NCBI GenBank assembly: GCA_018821365.1
Contig: JAHJML010000060.1
Coordinates: 1 to 35,196, forward strand
DNA length: 35,196 nucleotides
Source of the DNA: Actinomycetota bacterium
GTDB lineage: Bacteria > Actinomycetota > Acidimicrobiia > Spongiisociales > UBA11373
Direction: 5' to 3'
Of the stretch, positions 6,342 to 15,731 are shown piece by piece (the stretch's first letter is position 1; each line of letters opens with the position of its first letter). The position numbers and the translations under genes were made by a program. The notes under the pieces are model-generated. The model was not told where the DNA came from, made no database searches, and worked only from the letters and a program-made list of their open reading frames with translations.

Positions 6342-8753
6342 ATGGGAATCCGGATCAGACGGGTAGGCGTCCTCGGGGCGGGCGTGATGGGGCAGGGGAT
6401 CGCCGCCCATCTCGCCAACGCCGGGATCCCGTCCTATCTGTTCGACATCGCACCGGGCCAACTGACCGAAGCCGAAGCCGCCGCCGGCCTCACCCTGGAG
6501 GACCGCCGGGTGCGCAATCGCATCTCGTCCGACGGCGTCATGTCGATGGCCAAGAACCGCCCGGCCCTGCTCTACCACAAGGACCTCGCCTCGTATGTGA
6601 CGCCGTGCAACTACGAGGACGACACCGCCAAACTCGCCGAGTGCGACTGGATCGTCGAGGCCGTCGTCGAACGCCTCGACATCAAGCAGCGGGTCTTCGA
6701 GACGGTGGACCAGCATCGCAAGCCGGGCAGCATCATCACCTCGAACACCTCGGGCCTGTCGGTGGCCGCCATGGCCGAAGGCCGCAGCGACGACTTCCGG
6801 ACTCACTTCATGGTCACCCACTTCTTCAACCCGGTGCGCTACATGCGGCTCCTGGAGTTGGTGCCCGGTGACGACACCGACCCCGCCCTGTTCGCCGCCA
6901 TGGCGGAATTCGGGGAGAAGGTGCTCGGCAAGGGGATCGTCTACGCCAAGGACACCCCCAACTTCATCGCCAACCGGATCGGCACCTTCGGGATGGCCTC
7001 GGTGTTCCACTGGATCGGCGAGATGGGCGTCGGAGTCACCAAGACCGACAAGGTGTTCGGCCCGGCGATGGGCCGCCCCAAGTCGGCCATGTTCCGGACC
7101 GCCGACATCGTCGGTCTCGACACCCTCGCCCACGTCTTCGGGACGATCGAGCAGAACTGCCCCGACGATCCGTGGCGGAGCCGCTTCGAGGTCCCCGCCG
7201 TCGTCACGGGGATGATCGACAAGGGTTACCTGGGCGCCAAGACGGGCGCCGGGTTCTACAAGAAGGTCACCGGCGCCGACGGCAAGAGCGCCATCTGGGC
7301 CATCGACCTGGCGACCCTCGAGTACGGGGAGCAACCCGAGGTGAAGCTGCCCAGCATCGGAGCCTCCCGCGCCAAGGAGACCTCCGGTGAGAAGCTCGCC
7401 ACGATGGTCTGGTTCGACGACGAGTCCGGCAAGCTCGCCTGGAAGGTGACGGCCGAGATCTCGATCTACTCCGCCCAACTGCTCGGGGAGATCGCCGACG
7501 ACATCGTCAACATCGACCGGGCGCTGCGCTGGGGGTTCAACTTCGATCTCGGGCCGTTCGAGGCCTGGGACGCCATCGGGGTCCCCGAGTCGGTGGAGCG
7601 GATGCGCGACGAGGGATTCGACGTCCCGTCGGTCGTGGACACCCTGCTCGCAAAGGGCGAAGGCACCTGGTACACCATGCGCGACGGCGTCCGCTACTTC
7701 TGGGAAATCGCCACCGAGGCGTACCTGCCCGTCCCGGTGGACCCGCGGCTCATCTTCATCGACGACCTCAAGGCCCAGGGGAAGATCCTGGCCACCAACG
7801 TGGGTGCCACCCTCTACGACATCGGCGACGGTGTCGGGTTGGTGGAGTTCCACACCAAGATGAACGCCATCGACGGCCAGATCGGCGAGATGATCCAGAA
7901 GGCCGTCGAGATGGTCAACGCCGGCGAGTTGGTCGGCCTGGTGATCGGCAACGAAGCCACCAACTTCTCGGTGGGCGCCAACGTCGGACTGGTCGGGATG
8001 CTGGCCATGAACCAGCAGTTCGACGAGATCGGCGACCTGGTCAAGAGCCTGCAGGACACCCTGATGGCGATGCGCTACTGCGACGGCCCGGTGGTCACCG
8101 CTCCGCGCGGCATGGCCCTCGGGGGCGGCTGCGAGATCGTCATGCACGGCGCCTCGGCGCGGGCCGCCGCCGAGTCCTACATCGGCCTCGTCGAACTGGG
8201 GGTCGGTCTGATCCCGGCGGCGGGCGGGTGCAAGGAGATGGCGATGCGCTTGTACGGCAGCATCCCGCCTCAGGTGAACGCCGATCTGTTCCCCTACATG
8301 GAGCGCCTGTTCCGGGTGATCGGGATGGCATCGGTGGGCACCAGCGCCGAGGAATCCCGGGAACTCGGGTTCCTGCGGCCCACCGATCGGGTGACCCTCA
8401 ACCCCGATGCGGTCCTCGCCGACGCCAAGGCCGACGTGCTGGCCCTGGCGTCCATGGGATACCGGCCCCCCACGCCCCGGACCGTCAAAGTCCCGGGACG
8501 GGACGGGTTGGCCGCCCTGAAGATCGCCGCCCACACCATGAAGGAGGGCGGCTATCTCAGCGAGTACGACGAGTACCTGGGGACCGTCCTCGGCTCGGTC
8601 CTGTGCGGCGGAGACGTCCCCGCCGGCACGATTCTCTCCGAGCAGGACTTCCTCGACCTGGAGCGTGAGGCCTTCGTGGGTCTGTGCGGCCAGGAGAAGA
8701 CGATGGCCCGCATCCTGCACATGCTGGAAAAGGGCAAGCCGCTGCGGAACTAG
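6342..8753 (+). CDS. fadN: FadN-type 3-hydroxyacyl-CoA dehydrogenase / enoyl-CoA hydratase
   Basis: An 803-residue bifunctional beta-oxidation enzyme that hydrates trans-2-enoyl-CoA and oxidises the 3-hydroxyacyl-CoA with NAD+. The dehydrogenase comes first: a Rossmann motif GAGVMG (12-17), SNTSGLS (family motif), and HFFNPVRYM with catalytic His160, followed by two C-terminal dehydrogenase helical domains (to ~480). The hydratase/crotonase domain is C-terminal (~500-720), with the oxyanion-hole segment RGMALGGGCE and ESYIGLVELGVGLIP, which holds the probable catalytic Glu618. This domain order matches Bacillus FadN and is opposite to Escherichia FadB. The start at 6342 has GAGGGAGG 4 nt upstream. 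The thiolase gene follows after 14 bp, so the pair forms an operon. Confidence 0.93.
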   Translation: MGIRIRRVGVLGAGVMGQGIAAHLANAGIPSYLFDIAPGQLTEAEAAAGLTLEDRRVRNRISSDGVMSMAKNRPALLYHKDLASYVTPCNYEDDTAKLAECDWIVEAVVERLDIKQRVFETVDQHRKPGSIITSNTSGLSVAAMAEGRSDDFRTHFMVTHFFNPVRYMRLLELVPGDDTDPALFAAMAEFGEKVLGKGIVYAKDTPNFIANRIGTFGMASVFHWIGEMGVGVTKTDKVFGPAMGRPKSAMFRTADIVGLDTLAHVFGTIEQNCPDDPWRSRFEVPAVVTGMIDKGYLGAKTGAGFYKKVTGADGKSAIWAIDLATLEYGEQPEVKLPSIGASRAKETSGEKLATMVWFDDESGKLAWKVTAEISIYSAQLLGEIADDIVNIDRALRWGFNFDLGPFEAWDAIGVPESVERMRDEGFDVPSVVDTLLAKGEGTWYTMRDGVRYFWEIATEAYLPVPVDPRLIFIDDLKAQGKILATNVGATLYDIGDGVGLVEFHTKMNAIDGQIGEMIQKAVEMVNAGELVGLVIGNEATNFSVGANVGLVGMLAMNQQFDEIGDLVKSLQDTLMAMRYCDGPVVTAPRGMALGGGCEIVMHGASARAAAESYIGLVELGVGLIPAAGGCKEMAMRLYGSIPPQVNADLFPYMERLFRVIGMASVGTSAEESRELGFLRPTDRVTLNPDAVLADAKADVLALASMGYRPPTPRTVKVPGRDGLAALKIAAHTMKEGGYLSEYDEYLGTVLGSVLCGGDVPAGTILSEQDFLDLEREAFVGLCGQEKTMARILHMLEKGKPLRN

Positions 8754-8767
8754 GAAGGAGCACGCGC

Positions 8768-9919
8768 ATGACCACAGGAGTAGTCATCACCCACGCCTAC
8801 CGCACGGCGGTCGGCAAGTCGGGGAAGGGCACCCTCGCCCAGACCCGGCCCGACGAGTTGCTCGGCCTGCTCATCAAGGGGTTCCTGGAGCGGACTCCGG
8901 AACTCGATCCGGCCCTCATCGAGGATGTCATCATCGGCTGCGCCTTCCCCGAAGGCGAGCAGGGGATGAACGTCGCCCGACTGGCCGCCCTCCGGGCGGG
9001 CCTGCCGATCGAGGTCCCCGCCATGACGGTGAACCGGTTCTGCAGCAGCGGCCTGCAGACCCTCGCCACCGGAGCGGCCCAGATCCAGGCGGGTTGGAGC
9101 GACATCGTCCTCACCGGCGGCGTCGAATCGATGTCGATGGTGCCGATGGGGGGCCAGAAGCCCTCCCCTAACCCGTACCTGGCCGACGAGTTCCCCCAGG
9201 CCTACGAGTCGATGGGGATCACCAGCGAGAACGTCTCCACCCGTTACGGCATCAGCCGCGAGGCACAGGACGCCTTTGCGGCCGAGTCCCAGAACCGGGC
9301 GGTGGCGGCCATCGCCGAGGGCCGGTTCAAGGACGAGATCATCCCGATCGAGGTCCACCTCAATGGGTCCACCCTGATCTTCGACACCGACGAGGGACCC
9401 CGCCCCAGCACCCCGGAGGGCCTGGCGAAACTGCGCCCGGCCTTCAAGGTCGACGGGGCATCGACGGCAGGCAACTCGTCACAGACATCCGACGGGGCCG
9501 CCATCGAGTTGCTGATGAGCAAGGAGAAGGCGGCCGAACTCGGGTTCGAACCGCTGGCGGAACTGGTCACCTTTCAGGTGGCCGGGGTCCATCCCGACGA
9601 GATGGGCATCGGGCCTACCAAGGCGATCCCCAAGGCGTTCGCCAAGGCCGGGTTGAGCGTCGATGACATCGGCCTCGTGGAACTCAACGAGGCCTTCGCC
9701 AGCCAGGCGCTCTACTGCGTCGACCAACTCGGTTTCGACCCGGCGATCGTCAACGTCAACGGCGGGGCCATCGCCCTCGGACACCCACTCGGATGCACCG
9801 GCGCCAAACTCACCGCGACCCTGCTGCACGAGATGAAGCGGCGCGACGTGGAGTACGGGATCGTCAGCATGTGCATCGGGGGCGGCATGGGCGCCGCCGC
9901 CATCTTCAAGCGCGTCTAG
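8768..9919 (+). CDS. fadA: Acetyl-CoA acyltransferase (3-ketoacyl-CoA thiolase)
   Basis: A 383-residue thiolase that cleaves 3-ketoacyl-CoA with CoA to acetyl-CoA plus a shortened acyl-CoA, the last step of the cycle begun by the adjacent FadN. The nucleophilic Cys92 lies in NRFCSSGLQ, the active-site His339 in GHPLGCTG, and the second catalytic cysteine Cys369 in [10 protein letters not shown]. The NEAFA motif precedes them. The length and all motifs are complete. The ATG at 8768 is preceded by GGAAGGAG with 8-nt spacing. A perfect 12-bp hairpin 16 nt after the stop marks the end of the operon. The pairing with FadN implies fatty-acid degradation rather than acetoacetyl-CoA synthesis. Confidence 0.94.
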   Translation: MTTGVVITHAYRTAVGKSGKGTLAQTRPDELLGLLIKGFLERTPELDPALIEDVIIGCAFPEGEQGMNVARLAALRAGLPIEVPAMTVNRFCSSGLQTLATGAAQIQAGWSDIVLTGGVESMSMVPMGGQKPSPNPYLADEFPQAYESMGITSENVSTRYGISREAQDAFAAESQNRAVAAIAEGRFKDEIIPIEVHLNGSTLIFDTDEGPRPSTPEGLAKLRPAFKVDGASTAGNSSQTSDGAAIELLMSKEKAAELGFEPLAELVTFQVAGVHPDEMGIGPTKAIPKAFAKAGLSVDDIGLVELNEAFASQALYCVDQLGFDPAIVNVNGGAIALGHPLGCTGAKLTATLLHEMKRRDVEYGIVSMCIGGGMGAAAIFKRV

Positions 9920-9935
9920 CGGTCGCGACGACTCG

Positions 9936-9966
9936 CAGACGCCCCGGCAGCCCGCCGGGGCGTCTG
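9936..9966 (+). terminator. Hairpin terminator after fadN-fadA
   Basis: A perfect 12-bp stem (9936-9947 with 9955-9966, CAGACGCCCCGG arm) encloses a 7-nt loop, 16 nt after the fadA stop. The following bases are TGTTGGGG, so there is no proper U-tract. This kind of GC-rich hairpin commonly ends actinobacterial operons. Confidence 0.7.
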
Positions 9967-10042
9967 TGTTGGGGAACCCGCCTCACCACCGGCAGCGTCC
10001 CACCGGCATACTGCATACACCGCCAATGGGGAGGCCGAACCG

Positions 10043-11404
10043 ATGCGAAGATTCAAACCGTTCCTGATAGCCGTGGTCGTGCTCGCACTCGTCGCGCTGA
10101 CGGCGGCCTGCAGCGGCGACGACGACAGCGCCACGACGATCGCCGATTACTACGAAGACGGGGTGACCGAGACGACCGAGGCGTCGGCGACGACCGAGGC
10201 CATGGAATTCGCTCCGCTGGCCGAACGTGAACGAGATGGGACCGAGGGGGAAGAGGGGGGCGTCGGCACCGATGCCGAAGAGGCGATCACCGCCACCGAC
10301 CCCGCCGATCTGGGGCGGCTGATCGTCTACACCGCCAGCATCTCGGTGGAGGTGGACGATGTCATCACGGCCGGAGCGGAGGCCCAGGCGGCCGTCGCCG
10401 GCCTGGGCGGCGTTCTCTTCGGCCAGGAGACCACCACCGGGGAGTTTCCCCGGTCGGTGCTCACCATCAAGGTGCCTCCGGCGAACTTCCAGGAAGCGCT
10501 GCAGCGGTTGAGCGGGGTAGGGAAACTGCTCGGCCAATCGGTCTACGCCGACGACGTCACCGAACGGGTCGTCGACCTGCAGAGCCAGATCACCACCTCC
10601 GAAGCCAGCGTCGAACGGCTGCGAGGGTTCCTGGCCAACGCCACCGACCTCGAGACGGTCGCCAAACTCGAGACCGAGCTCCTCAACCGTGAGACATCTC
10701 TGGAGATCCTGCGGGGCCGCCTGCGCACCCTCGACGACCAGGTGGCGATGGCCACCATTGTGCTGGCCCTCACCGAACCGGTCCCCGATGTCCCGGAACC
10801 GTCGATCGAGCTCATCCAGACCGGCTACGACGGCCACGACGGGGGAGCGGGGTGCCCCGGCGCCGACGAGTTGCAGATCGACGAGGGCTCCGCCTACACG
10901 GTGTGTGTCACCGTGACCAACGACGGCGACACCCCCTTGACGGACATCGAGGTCAGCGACCGGGGCCTCAAGATCGACTCCGACGAGTTCATCCTGATCG
11001 CCGGGTCGCTCGACACCCCGCTGGCCCCCGAGGGCACGCTCATCTTCGTCTTCGAGGGCGAGGGCGACCCCGACTGGAGCGGCACCAACCCGGCGGTCCG
11101 GGCCACTGCCGTCGACGAGGCGGGCGATCAGATCCGGGTGGAGATCAACCGCTCCCTCGAGCGGCTCAGGCTGCGGGTGGACCCCGACGACTCGCTGCCC
11201 GGCTTTACCGACGGCCTCGGCAAGGCCTGGGAGGCTCTGCAGCGGATCATCGGAGTGGGAGTGGTCCTCGCCGGAGCGCTGATCCCGTTCCTGTGGGTGC
11301 CGATCCTGGCGATCGCCGCCATCTGGTTCATGCGCCGCCGCCGCAGCAACGGGGAGGAAGTGACCACGGGCAACGCCGACTCGCCGGCCGGAGACGGCTC
11401 CTAG
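10043..11404 (+). CDS. DUF4349 lipoprotein with an inserted DUF11-like domain
   Basis: The 453-residue protein has a lipobox signal peptide (LTAAC, Cys23) and an acidic/Thr linker (24-90). A DUF4349 core follows (~90-250), including the IVYTASISVEV strand, a IKVPPANFQEAL motif and a coiled-coil segment at ~172-235. The protein ends in a hydrophobic stretch (~402-430) followed by four arginines, so it is held in the membrane at both ends with the bulk outside. Between the coil and the last segment is an extra ~100-residue beta-rich domain (~272-372) starting with CPGADELQIDEGSAY and containing VCVTVTNDGDTPLTDIEV. This looks like a DUF11/CARDB-type adhesion-like module. The start at 10043 is preceded by GGGGAGG with 8-nt spacing. 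DUF4349 has no established biochemical function. Confidence 0.85.
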   Translation: MRRFKPFLIAVVVLALVALTAACSGDDDSATTIADYYEDGVTETTEASATTEAMEFAPLAERERDGTEGEEGGVGTDAEEAITATDPADLGRLIVYTASISVEVDDVITAGAEAQAAVAGLGGVLFGQETTTGEFPRSVLTIKVPPANFQEALQRLSGVGKLLGQSVYADDVTERVVDLQSQITTSEASVERLRGFLANATDLETVAKLETELLNRETSLEILRGRLRTLDDQVAMATIVLALTEPVPDVPEPSIELIQTGYDGHDGGAGCPGADELQIDEGSAYTVCVTVTNDGDTPLTDIEVSDRGLKIDSDEFILIAGSLDTPLAPEGTLIFVFEGEGDPDWSGTNPAVRATAVDEAGDQIRVEINRSLERLRLRVDPDDSLPGFTDGLGKAWEALQRIIGVGVVLAGALIPFLWVPILAIAAIWFMRRRRSNGEEVTTGNADSPAGDGS

Positions 11405-11419
11405 TCCGTCCCGGTTCAC

Positions 11420-11451
11420 CGGCGCCCCGGTGGTTCGCCGCCGGGGCGCCG
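11420..11451. terminator. Shared bidirectional hairpin between convergent genes
   Basis: A perfect 11-bp stem (CGGCGCCCCGG, 11420-11430, with 11441-11451) and a 10-nt loop lie exactly between the DUF4349 stop (11404) and the stop of the leftward MFS gene (11457). The position suggests it ends transcription from both sides. Confidence 0.7.
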
Positions 11452-11456
11452 TTGCG

Positions 11457-12584
11457 TCACGTCCTGCTGGCGGGGGAGGTGCGGCCCCTCCGGTAGACCT
11501 CGACGCCGGCGACGATGGCGGCCGCCAGGCCGGTGACCACGACCGCCTCGATCCCGACGGCGAGGTACGACCCGGCTCCCAGCAGCAGCCCTCCGACACC
11601 GGGACCGGCCACCCTGCCCAGCGCCATCAGGCCTTGAGCGTCTCCGACCCGCTCTGCCGGAGCCAGCGACCAGGCCGCCACCATCCGCAGCACCTCGGGC
11701 ACCGCCATCCAGAAACAGAACCCCCAGGTGATCATGGCGGCGTAGAAGACCGGGGCGATCGGAAAGGCGATGATCGCACTGATCGAAGCGGCGATCCCGG
11801 CCAGCCACAGGCCGGCGGTGCCCGGTCCGGCCCTGAGTCGGGTGGCGGCCAGGCCGGCGGCGGCGTTGGCCGAGATGGCGAAGGCCGCCAGCGAGGGGTC
11901 GAGGTGGATGCGGGCGTCTGCCATCGCCACCGTGAAGATGAACATGCTCGATCCGGCCAGGGTCATCAGCATCAACGCCCCCAGCAGCACCAGATTCGAC
12001 CGGGACGGACTCATCCTCCGGCGGCCCGGGGCCGGCTCACCGGAGAGGTCGACCCGGAAGGCGAGGGGGGCCGCCGCCAGCACCGCCAGCACCAGGAAGA
12101 CCGGCCGGTCCCCCCACCGCGAGGTGAGCAGGCCGAACAGCGGGGCGGCCACCAGTGCCGTGAACGGCCCGATGCCGGCGATGTCGCGCATCACCTCGTG
12201 CTTCCTCATGGCGTCGATCCAGGCCAACCAGGTGACCAGGCCGGCGCCCACACCGGCCACCAGGCGGGCGACCAGCAGCAGCCAGAACCATCCGACGGCG
12301 GCCGAGACGAGATTGGCGGCCACCAGGGCGAGGGCGGCACCCACCAGGATCCTCCCGTCGGCGCGGACCTTGCGTCCTGCGACGAAGGTGGCGGCCGTGA
12401 AGCCGCCGACCTGGACCACCGAGATCAACCCGGCCGCCCCCACCGTCACCCCGAACCGATCCGCCACCGGGGCAATGAGGAAGGCACTGGCGGCGAACAA
12501 CCCGGAGACGGCGGCGGCTCCGGCGAGTAGGCCGGGTGCCGCCGAGGGCCGAAAGGCCACCATGGCACGGATCGGGGCGAACAT
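11457..12584 (-). CDS. MFS transporter
   Basis: A 375-residue integral membrane protein with about 12 hydrophobic segments and the usual MFS two-bundle layout. The loop between segments 2 and 3 carries GRKVRADGR, a version of the MFS A-motif (GxxxDRxGRR). RLVAGVGAGLVTWLAW in segment 4 corresponds to the B-motif region (R-x-x-x-G-x-G). A basic cytosolic loop rich in Arg (about residues 185-200) divides the halves. It is at the short end for the family. The transported substrate cannot be deduced. The gene stands alone, with its 3' end facing the DUF4349 gene and its 5' end divergent from the clostripain gene. The ATG at 12584 has only a weak ribosome-binding site (ACAGG). Confidence 0.85.
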   Translation of the reverse strand: MFAPIRAMVAFRPSAAPGLLAGAAAVSGLFAASAFLIAPVADRFGVTVGAAGLISVVQVGGFTAATFVAGRKVRADGRILVGAALALVAANLVSAAVGWFWLLLVARLVAGVGAGLVTWLAWIDAMRKHEVMRDIAGIGPFTALVAAPLFGLLTSRWGDRPVFLVLAVLAAAPLAFRVDLSGEPAPGRRRMSPSRSNLVLLGALMLMTLAGSSMFIFTVAMADARIHLDPSLAAFAISANAAAGLAATRLRAGPGTAGLWLAGIAASISAIIAFPIAPVFYAAMITWGFCFWMAVPEVLRMVAAWSLAPAERVGDAQGLMALGRVAGPGVGGLLLGAGSYLAVGIEAVVVTGLAAAIVAGVEVYRRGRTSPASRT

Positions 12585-12703
12585 CCTGTGGAGGGTACAA
12601 GCCCCCGGTGGGAGCCGATCGCCACGGGATGCAAGCGCATCATCGCAGCAGTACCGTTGGCCGTCATTAGGCTCTGGACAGCACCCCGCCGGAAGGACAT
12701 GTC

Positions 12704-14833
12704 ATGGTGAGCGGACCTCTTCCTCCCCCCGTCGAACCCCCGCCGCCGCCCCCGGCCGCTCCCCCGACTGCTCCGGGCCGGCGCCGCCGCTTCGATCCCC
12801 TCACCATTGCCGTGCTGGTGGTGGCGGCGGTGTTGGTCGGGTCCGGCATCGCCTACCTGATGAGCAGGTCGTCTGAACCGAGTGCCTCCCGGCCCGCCGA
12901 TGCCGGCACCACGACGACGGCTGCGGGCACGCCCACCTCGACCACCACCACGACGACGGACACCACACCAGAGACGACAACAACCACCGCGATGACCACG
13001 ACCTCTACGACGGAGGCGCCAACTCCAACAGGCGATGTCTCCGCTGAGGGTTCCTGGACCGTCCTGGTCTACGCGGTCGGCGACAACAACCTCGAGGACG
13101 CCCTGCTCGGCGACATGCGCGAGATGAAACTGGTCACCCGCGACACCCCCGATCTGACGTTCGTGGTGCTCGCCGACCGTTCAGCAGAGATCACCGATGC
13201 CGGCCTCGGCTCGTTGGGCGACTGGACCTCGGCCAAACTGATCGAGGTCACCGGGAACTCCTTCAAGGAGTTGGACGATTGGGGCGAGCAGAACATGGGT
13301 GAGGCGGACGTCCTCGCCCGACTCGTCACCGAGGGTTCGGCGGCCGTCCCCGCCGATCACTACGCCCTGGTGTTCTGGGACCACGGTTCGATGACCGGTA
13401 TCGGGCCCGACGACTCCGCCGGCGATGTGCTGGAAGCATGGGAGATCGCGGTCGGTCTCGAGACCGGACTGACGGCCAGCGGCATCACCATCGACTTCAT
13501 CGGTTTCGACGCCTGCCTGATGGCCTCACTGGAGATCGTCTCACTGGTCGCCCCCTACGCCACGTACATGATCGCCTCGGAGGAGTACGAGCCCAACGAC
13601 GGGTGGGAGTACGGCGGCTTCGGCTACGTCGGCAGCGACGGCGCCACCGTCGTGGGTCTCGGCCGCTCCCTTCTCCAGGCGTACCTCGACACGTCGGGGG
13701 CGGGCGACCCGAGCGTCACCCTCTCGATGCTCGACCTGCGGCGCTACGACGAATTCGCCGCCGCACTGGGGACCTTTGCCGAGACCGCTCTGGACACCAT
13801 CGACACCAGCGCGGTGGCCATCGGCCGCCGCCGCGACAAGGCGGTCAAGTTCGGCTCCGATCCCGATCCCCTCAAGGACTGGTTCATGGTCGACCTGGGA
13901 CAGGTGCTCAGCCGCCTCGCCAGGACCGATGTGCCGGTGGCCGACGATGCTCAACGCGCCGCCGACCTCCTCGACGAGATCGTGGTCGCCAACATGACCG
14001 GTGAAGCCAGCGCCGGAGCCAGGGGCCTCTCGATCCACTTCCCACCCTCACCCGACACCTACTACCCCACCTGGTACCAGGCCTTCGGAGACCCGGTGTG
14101 GGCCGACTTCCTCGACGGCTACTTCGCGGCGGGCCGCGCCATCCCGCCTTCCCGCCGGGCGGCCGTCGTCGACACCAGTCCCCAGACGACCTTCTTCTTC
14201 GACGATTACGGCCTGGAGATCGACGCCGAGATCCAACCCGGCTCTCTCGACACCGTGGTTTCGGCCGTGCTGTGGTCGGGCATCCCTGAGGACGACGGGG
14301 GGGTGACCTTCTACAGTTCCGACCAGGGGATCGTGGAGGGGATGCTGGCTGTCGGGTTCTACGACCTCACCCAACTGGTGCTCTCCGACGGCCAGGACTC
14401 GGCGATCGCCTTCCAGCAACTCGCCATCAACGAGGACCTGACCATCGTGACCATGACGGTGCCCCTTGCCTACAAGGCGCCGATCGACCCGACCAACTTC
14501 GTGTGGGACGACCCCATCGACGTGACCCTCAAGGTCACCTACAACGTCGAGACCGAGGAGTTCACCGAGGAGTTGTTCGCCACCAACCTGGGGACGGTGG
14601 GGGCCTTCACCGCTGAGCCGAACGGCCTCTTCTTCCCGGTGGTGCCCTATCAGGCACCCGGTGGCGAGATCGAGTGGATCGTCACCAGCGACGTGGGGTT
14701 GTGGTCCGACCTCCCCATCATCACCTACGAGTTCGTCGATCTCGCATCGGGGACGCCGCTGTACGCCGAACTGACCATCGCCGACTTCGGCGGCAACACC
14801 GCCACGGTCAGCGTCACCACCGAGGTGCCATAG
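12704..14833 (+). CDS. Membrane-anchored clostripain-type (peptidase family C11) cysteine protease
   Basis: The 709-residue protein begins with a Pro-rich cytosolic tail (1-25), an Arg cluster and one membrane helix (~32-53), then a Thr/Ser-rich extracellular linker (~60-110), giving a type II topology. The protease domain follows: WTVLVYAVGDNNLE (118-131) is the characteristic first strand. His227 in ALVFWDHGSM and Cys271 in FIGFDACLMA form the catalytic dyad, and ASEEYEPNDGWEY lies next. C11 enzymes often cleave after Arg and can need self-processing, which I cannot assess here. The C-terminal ~230 residues form a beta-rich region of unknown role. The start has GGAAGGAC 6 nt upstream. It is a single-gene unit divergent from the MFS gene. 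Confidence 0.87.
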   Translation: MVSGPLPPPVEPPPPPPAAPPTAPGRRRRFDPLTIAVLVVAAVLVGSGIAYLMSRSSEPSASRPADAGTTTTAAGTPTSTTTTTTDTTPETTTTTAMTTTSTTEAPTPTGDVSAEGSWTVLVYAVGDNNLEDALLGDMREMKLVTRDTPDLTFVVLADRSAEITDAGLGSLGDWTSAKLIEVTGNSFKELDDWGEQNMGEADVLARLVTEGSAAVPADHYALVFWDHGSMTGIGPDDSAGDVLEAWEIAVGLETGLTASGITIDFIGFDACLMASLEIVSLVAPYATYMIASEEYEPNDGWEYGGFGYVGSDGATVVGLGRSLLQAYLDTSGAGDPSVTLSMLDLRRYDEFAAALGTFAETALDTIDTSAVAIGRRRDKAVKFGSDPDPLKDWFMVDLGQVLSRLARTDVPVADDAQRAADLLDEIVVANMTGEASAGARGLSIHFPPSPDTYYPTWYQAFGDPVWADFLDGYFAAGRAIPPSRRAAVVDTSPQTTFFFDDYGLEIDAEIQPGSLDTVVSAVLWSGIPEDDGGVTFYSSDQGIVEGMLAVGFYDLTQLVLSDGQDSAIAFQQLAINEDLTIVTMTVPLAYKAPIDPTNFVWDDPIDVTLKVTYNVETEEFTEELFATNLGTVGAFTAEPNGLFFPVVPYQAPGGEIEWIVTSDVGLWSDLPIITYEFVDLASGTPLYAELTIADFGGNTATVSVTTEVP

Positions 14834-14971
14834 GGATTCCGTTCCTTACCCTCGAGGGAGGTGGACCCTCACTCTCGATCGTGTTCCTTCCCCTCCAGGA
14901 GAAGCAACAGCCCGCAGGGTCGGGACGGAAGGGGCGCGGGCAACCCGGCGTCCCACCCCTACCCAAAGCCC

Positions 14972-15373
14972 CTATCCGGCTTCGACGGCTGCGATGACCC
15001 GGACCAAGCGCTCCCGGGCCTCGGCCGACACCTCCGCCAACTCGGGAGCGTCGGATATCTGCGCCATCAGGGTTGGTTCCATGGCCGCCACCACCGTCCC
15101 CTGTTCCGATGCATACACGACCACATTGCACGGCAGCAGCAGGCCGATGTCCCGATCTGCCTGCAAGGCTCGATGAGCGAGCGCCGGGTTGCAGGCGCCG
15201 AGGATGCGATAGGGGGCGACGTCGACATCGAGTTTGGCCTTCATCGTGGCGGTCACGTCGATCTCGGTCAGTATCCCAAACCCCTCTGCCGCCAGGGCGT
15301 CCCGCACCTTCTCCTCGGCCTGGGCGGGAGTCAGGTCGACGATCGTTCCGATCCCATACGGCATCTCGTTCAC
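14972..15373 (-). CDS. DUF302-domain protein
   Basis: A 133-residue single-domain DUF302 protein. The typical order is present: LTPAQAEEKVRDALAAEGFGILTEIDV near the N-terminus, then YRILGACNPALAHRAL with the conserved cysteine, then IGLLLPCNVVVY (a second cysteine) and a C-terminal helix. The structure of this family is known but its function is not; members are often near redox or sulfur genes, which is not so here. The GTG at 15373 is chosen because AGGAGG lies 4 nt upstream (15378-15383) and the DUF begins right after. The frame stays open further upstream to 15496, but the extra sequence is not DUF302-like. It is divergent from the DUF1876 gene. Confidence 0.85.
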   Translation of the reverse strand: MNEMPYGIGTIVDLTPAQAEEKVRDALAAEGFGILTEIDVTATMKAKLDVDVAPYRILGACNPALAHRALQADRDIGLLLPCNVVVYASEQGTVVAAMEPTLMAQISDAPELAEVSAEARERLVRVIAAVEAG

Positions 15374-15476
15374 GAATCCTCCTAGTCGCGCTGCAGCCAG
15401 GCTAGAAGCCGTCGCGATCATCGCCCTCCATCGGTCCGCCGGGTGCGCGATGATTCGGGGGAAGGAGGAGGTCCGG

Positions 15477-15716
15477 ATGCAGGAAGAACTGACCATCGCC
15501 CTTCGGATCGATCAGGACTCGACCAACACCCTGGTGTTCGCCGAGATGGACATGCGAGGGGATCACTTCGAGTCGGTGGGCAGGGCCCGCCGCAGCCCGC
15601 AGGATCGTCCGCTGCCCATCGTCGGAGAAGAACTGGCCACCGCCCGGGCGCTCGGCGACCTGGCGCTGCAGGTGATGGAGTCGGCGCACGTCAAGATCGA
15701 ACAGTTCCTGCCGTGA
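15477..15716 (+). CDS. DUF1876-domain protein
   Basis: A 79-residue protein matching the small DUF1876 family of actinobacteria in length and sequence pattern. It has an N-terminal strand with acidic residues (TIALRIDQDSTNT), then GRARRSPQDRPLPIVGEELATARALGDLA, which corresponds to the conserved G-x-A-R-R-x-P-x-D ... P-x-[IV]-G-[DE]-E-L-A-x-A-R-A-L motif. A C-terminal helix follows. The family adopts a double-stranded-RNA-binding-like alpha/beta fold, but no role is established. GGAAGGAGGAGG lies just upstream of the ATG with good spacing. The hydrolase gene starts 15 bp downstream, so both are probably co-transcribed. Confidence 0.85.
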   Translation: MQEELTIALRIDQDSTNTLVFAEMDMRGDHFESVGRARRSPQDRPLPIVGEELATARALGDLALQVMESAHVKIEQFLP

Positions 15717-15731
15717 TCGGGAGCTAGCAGG

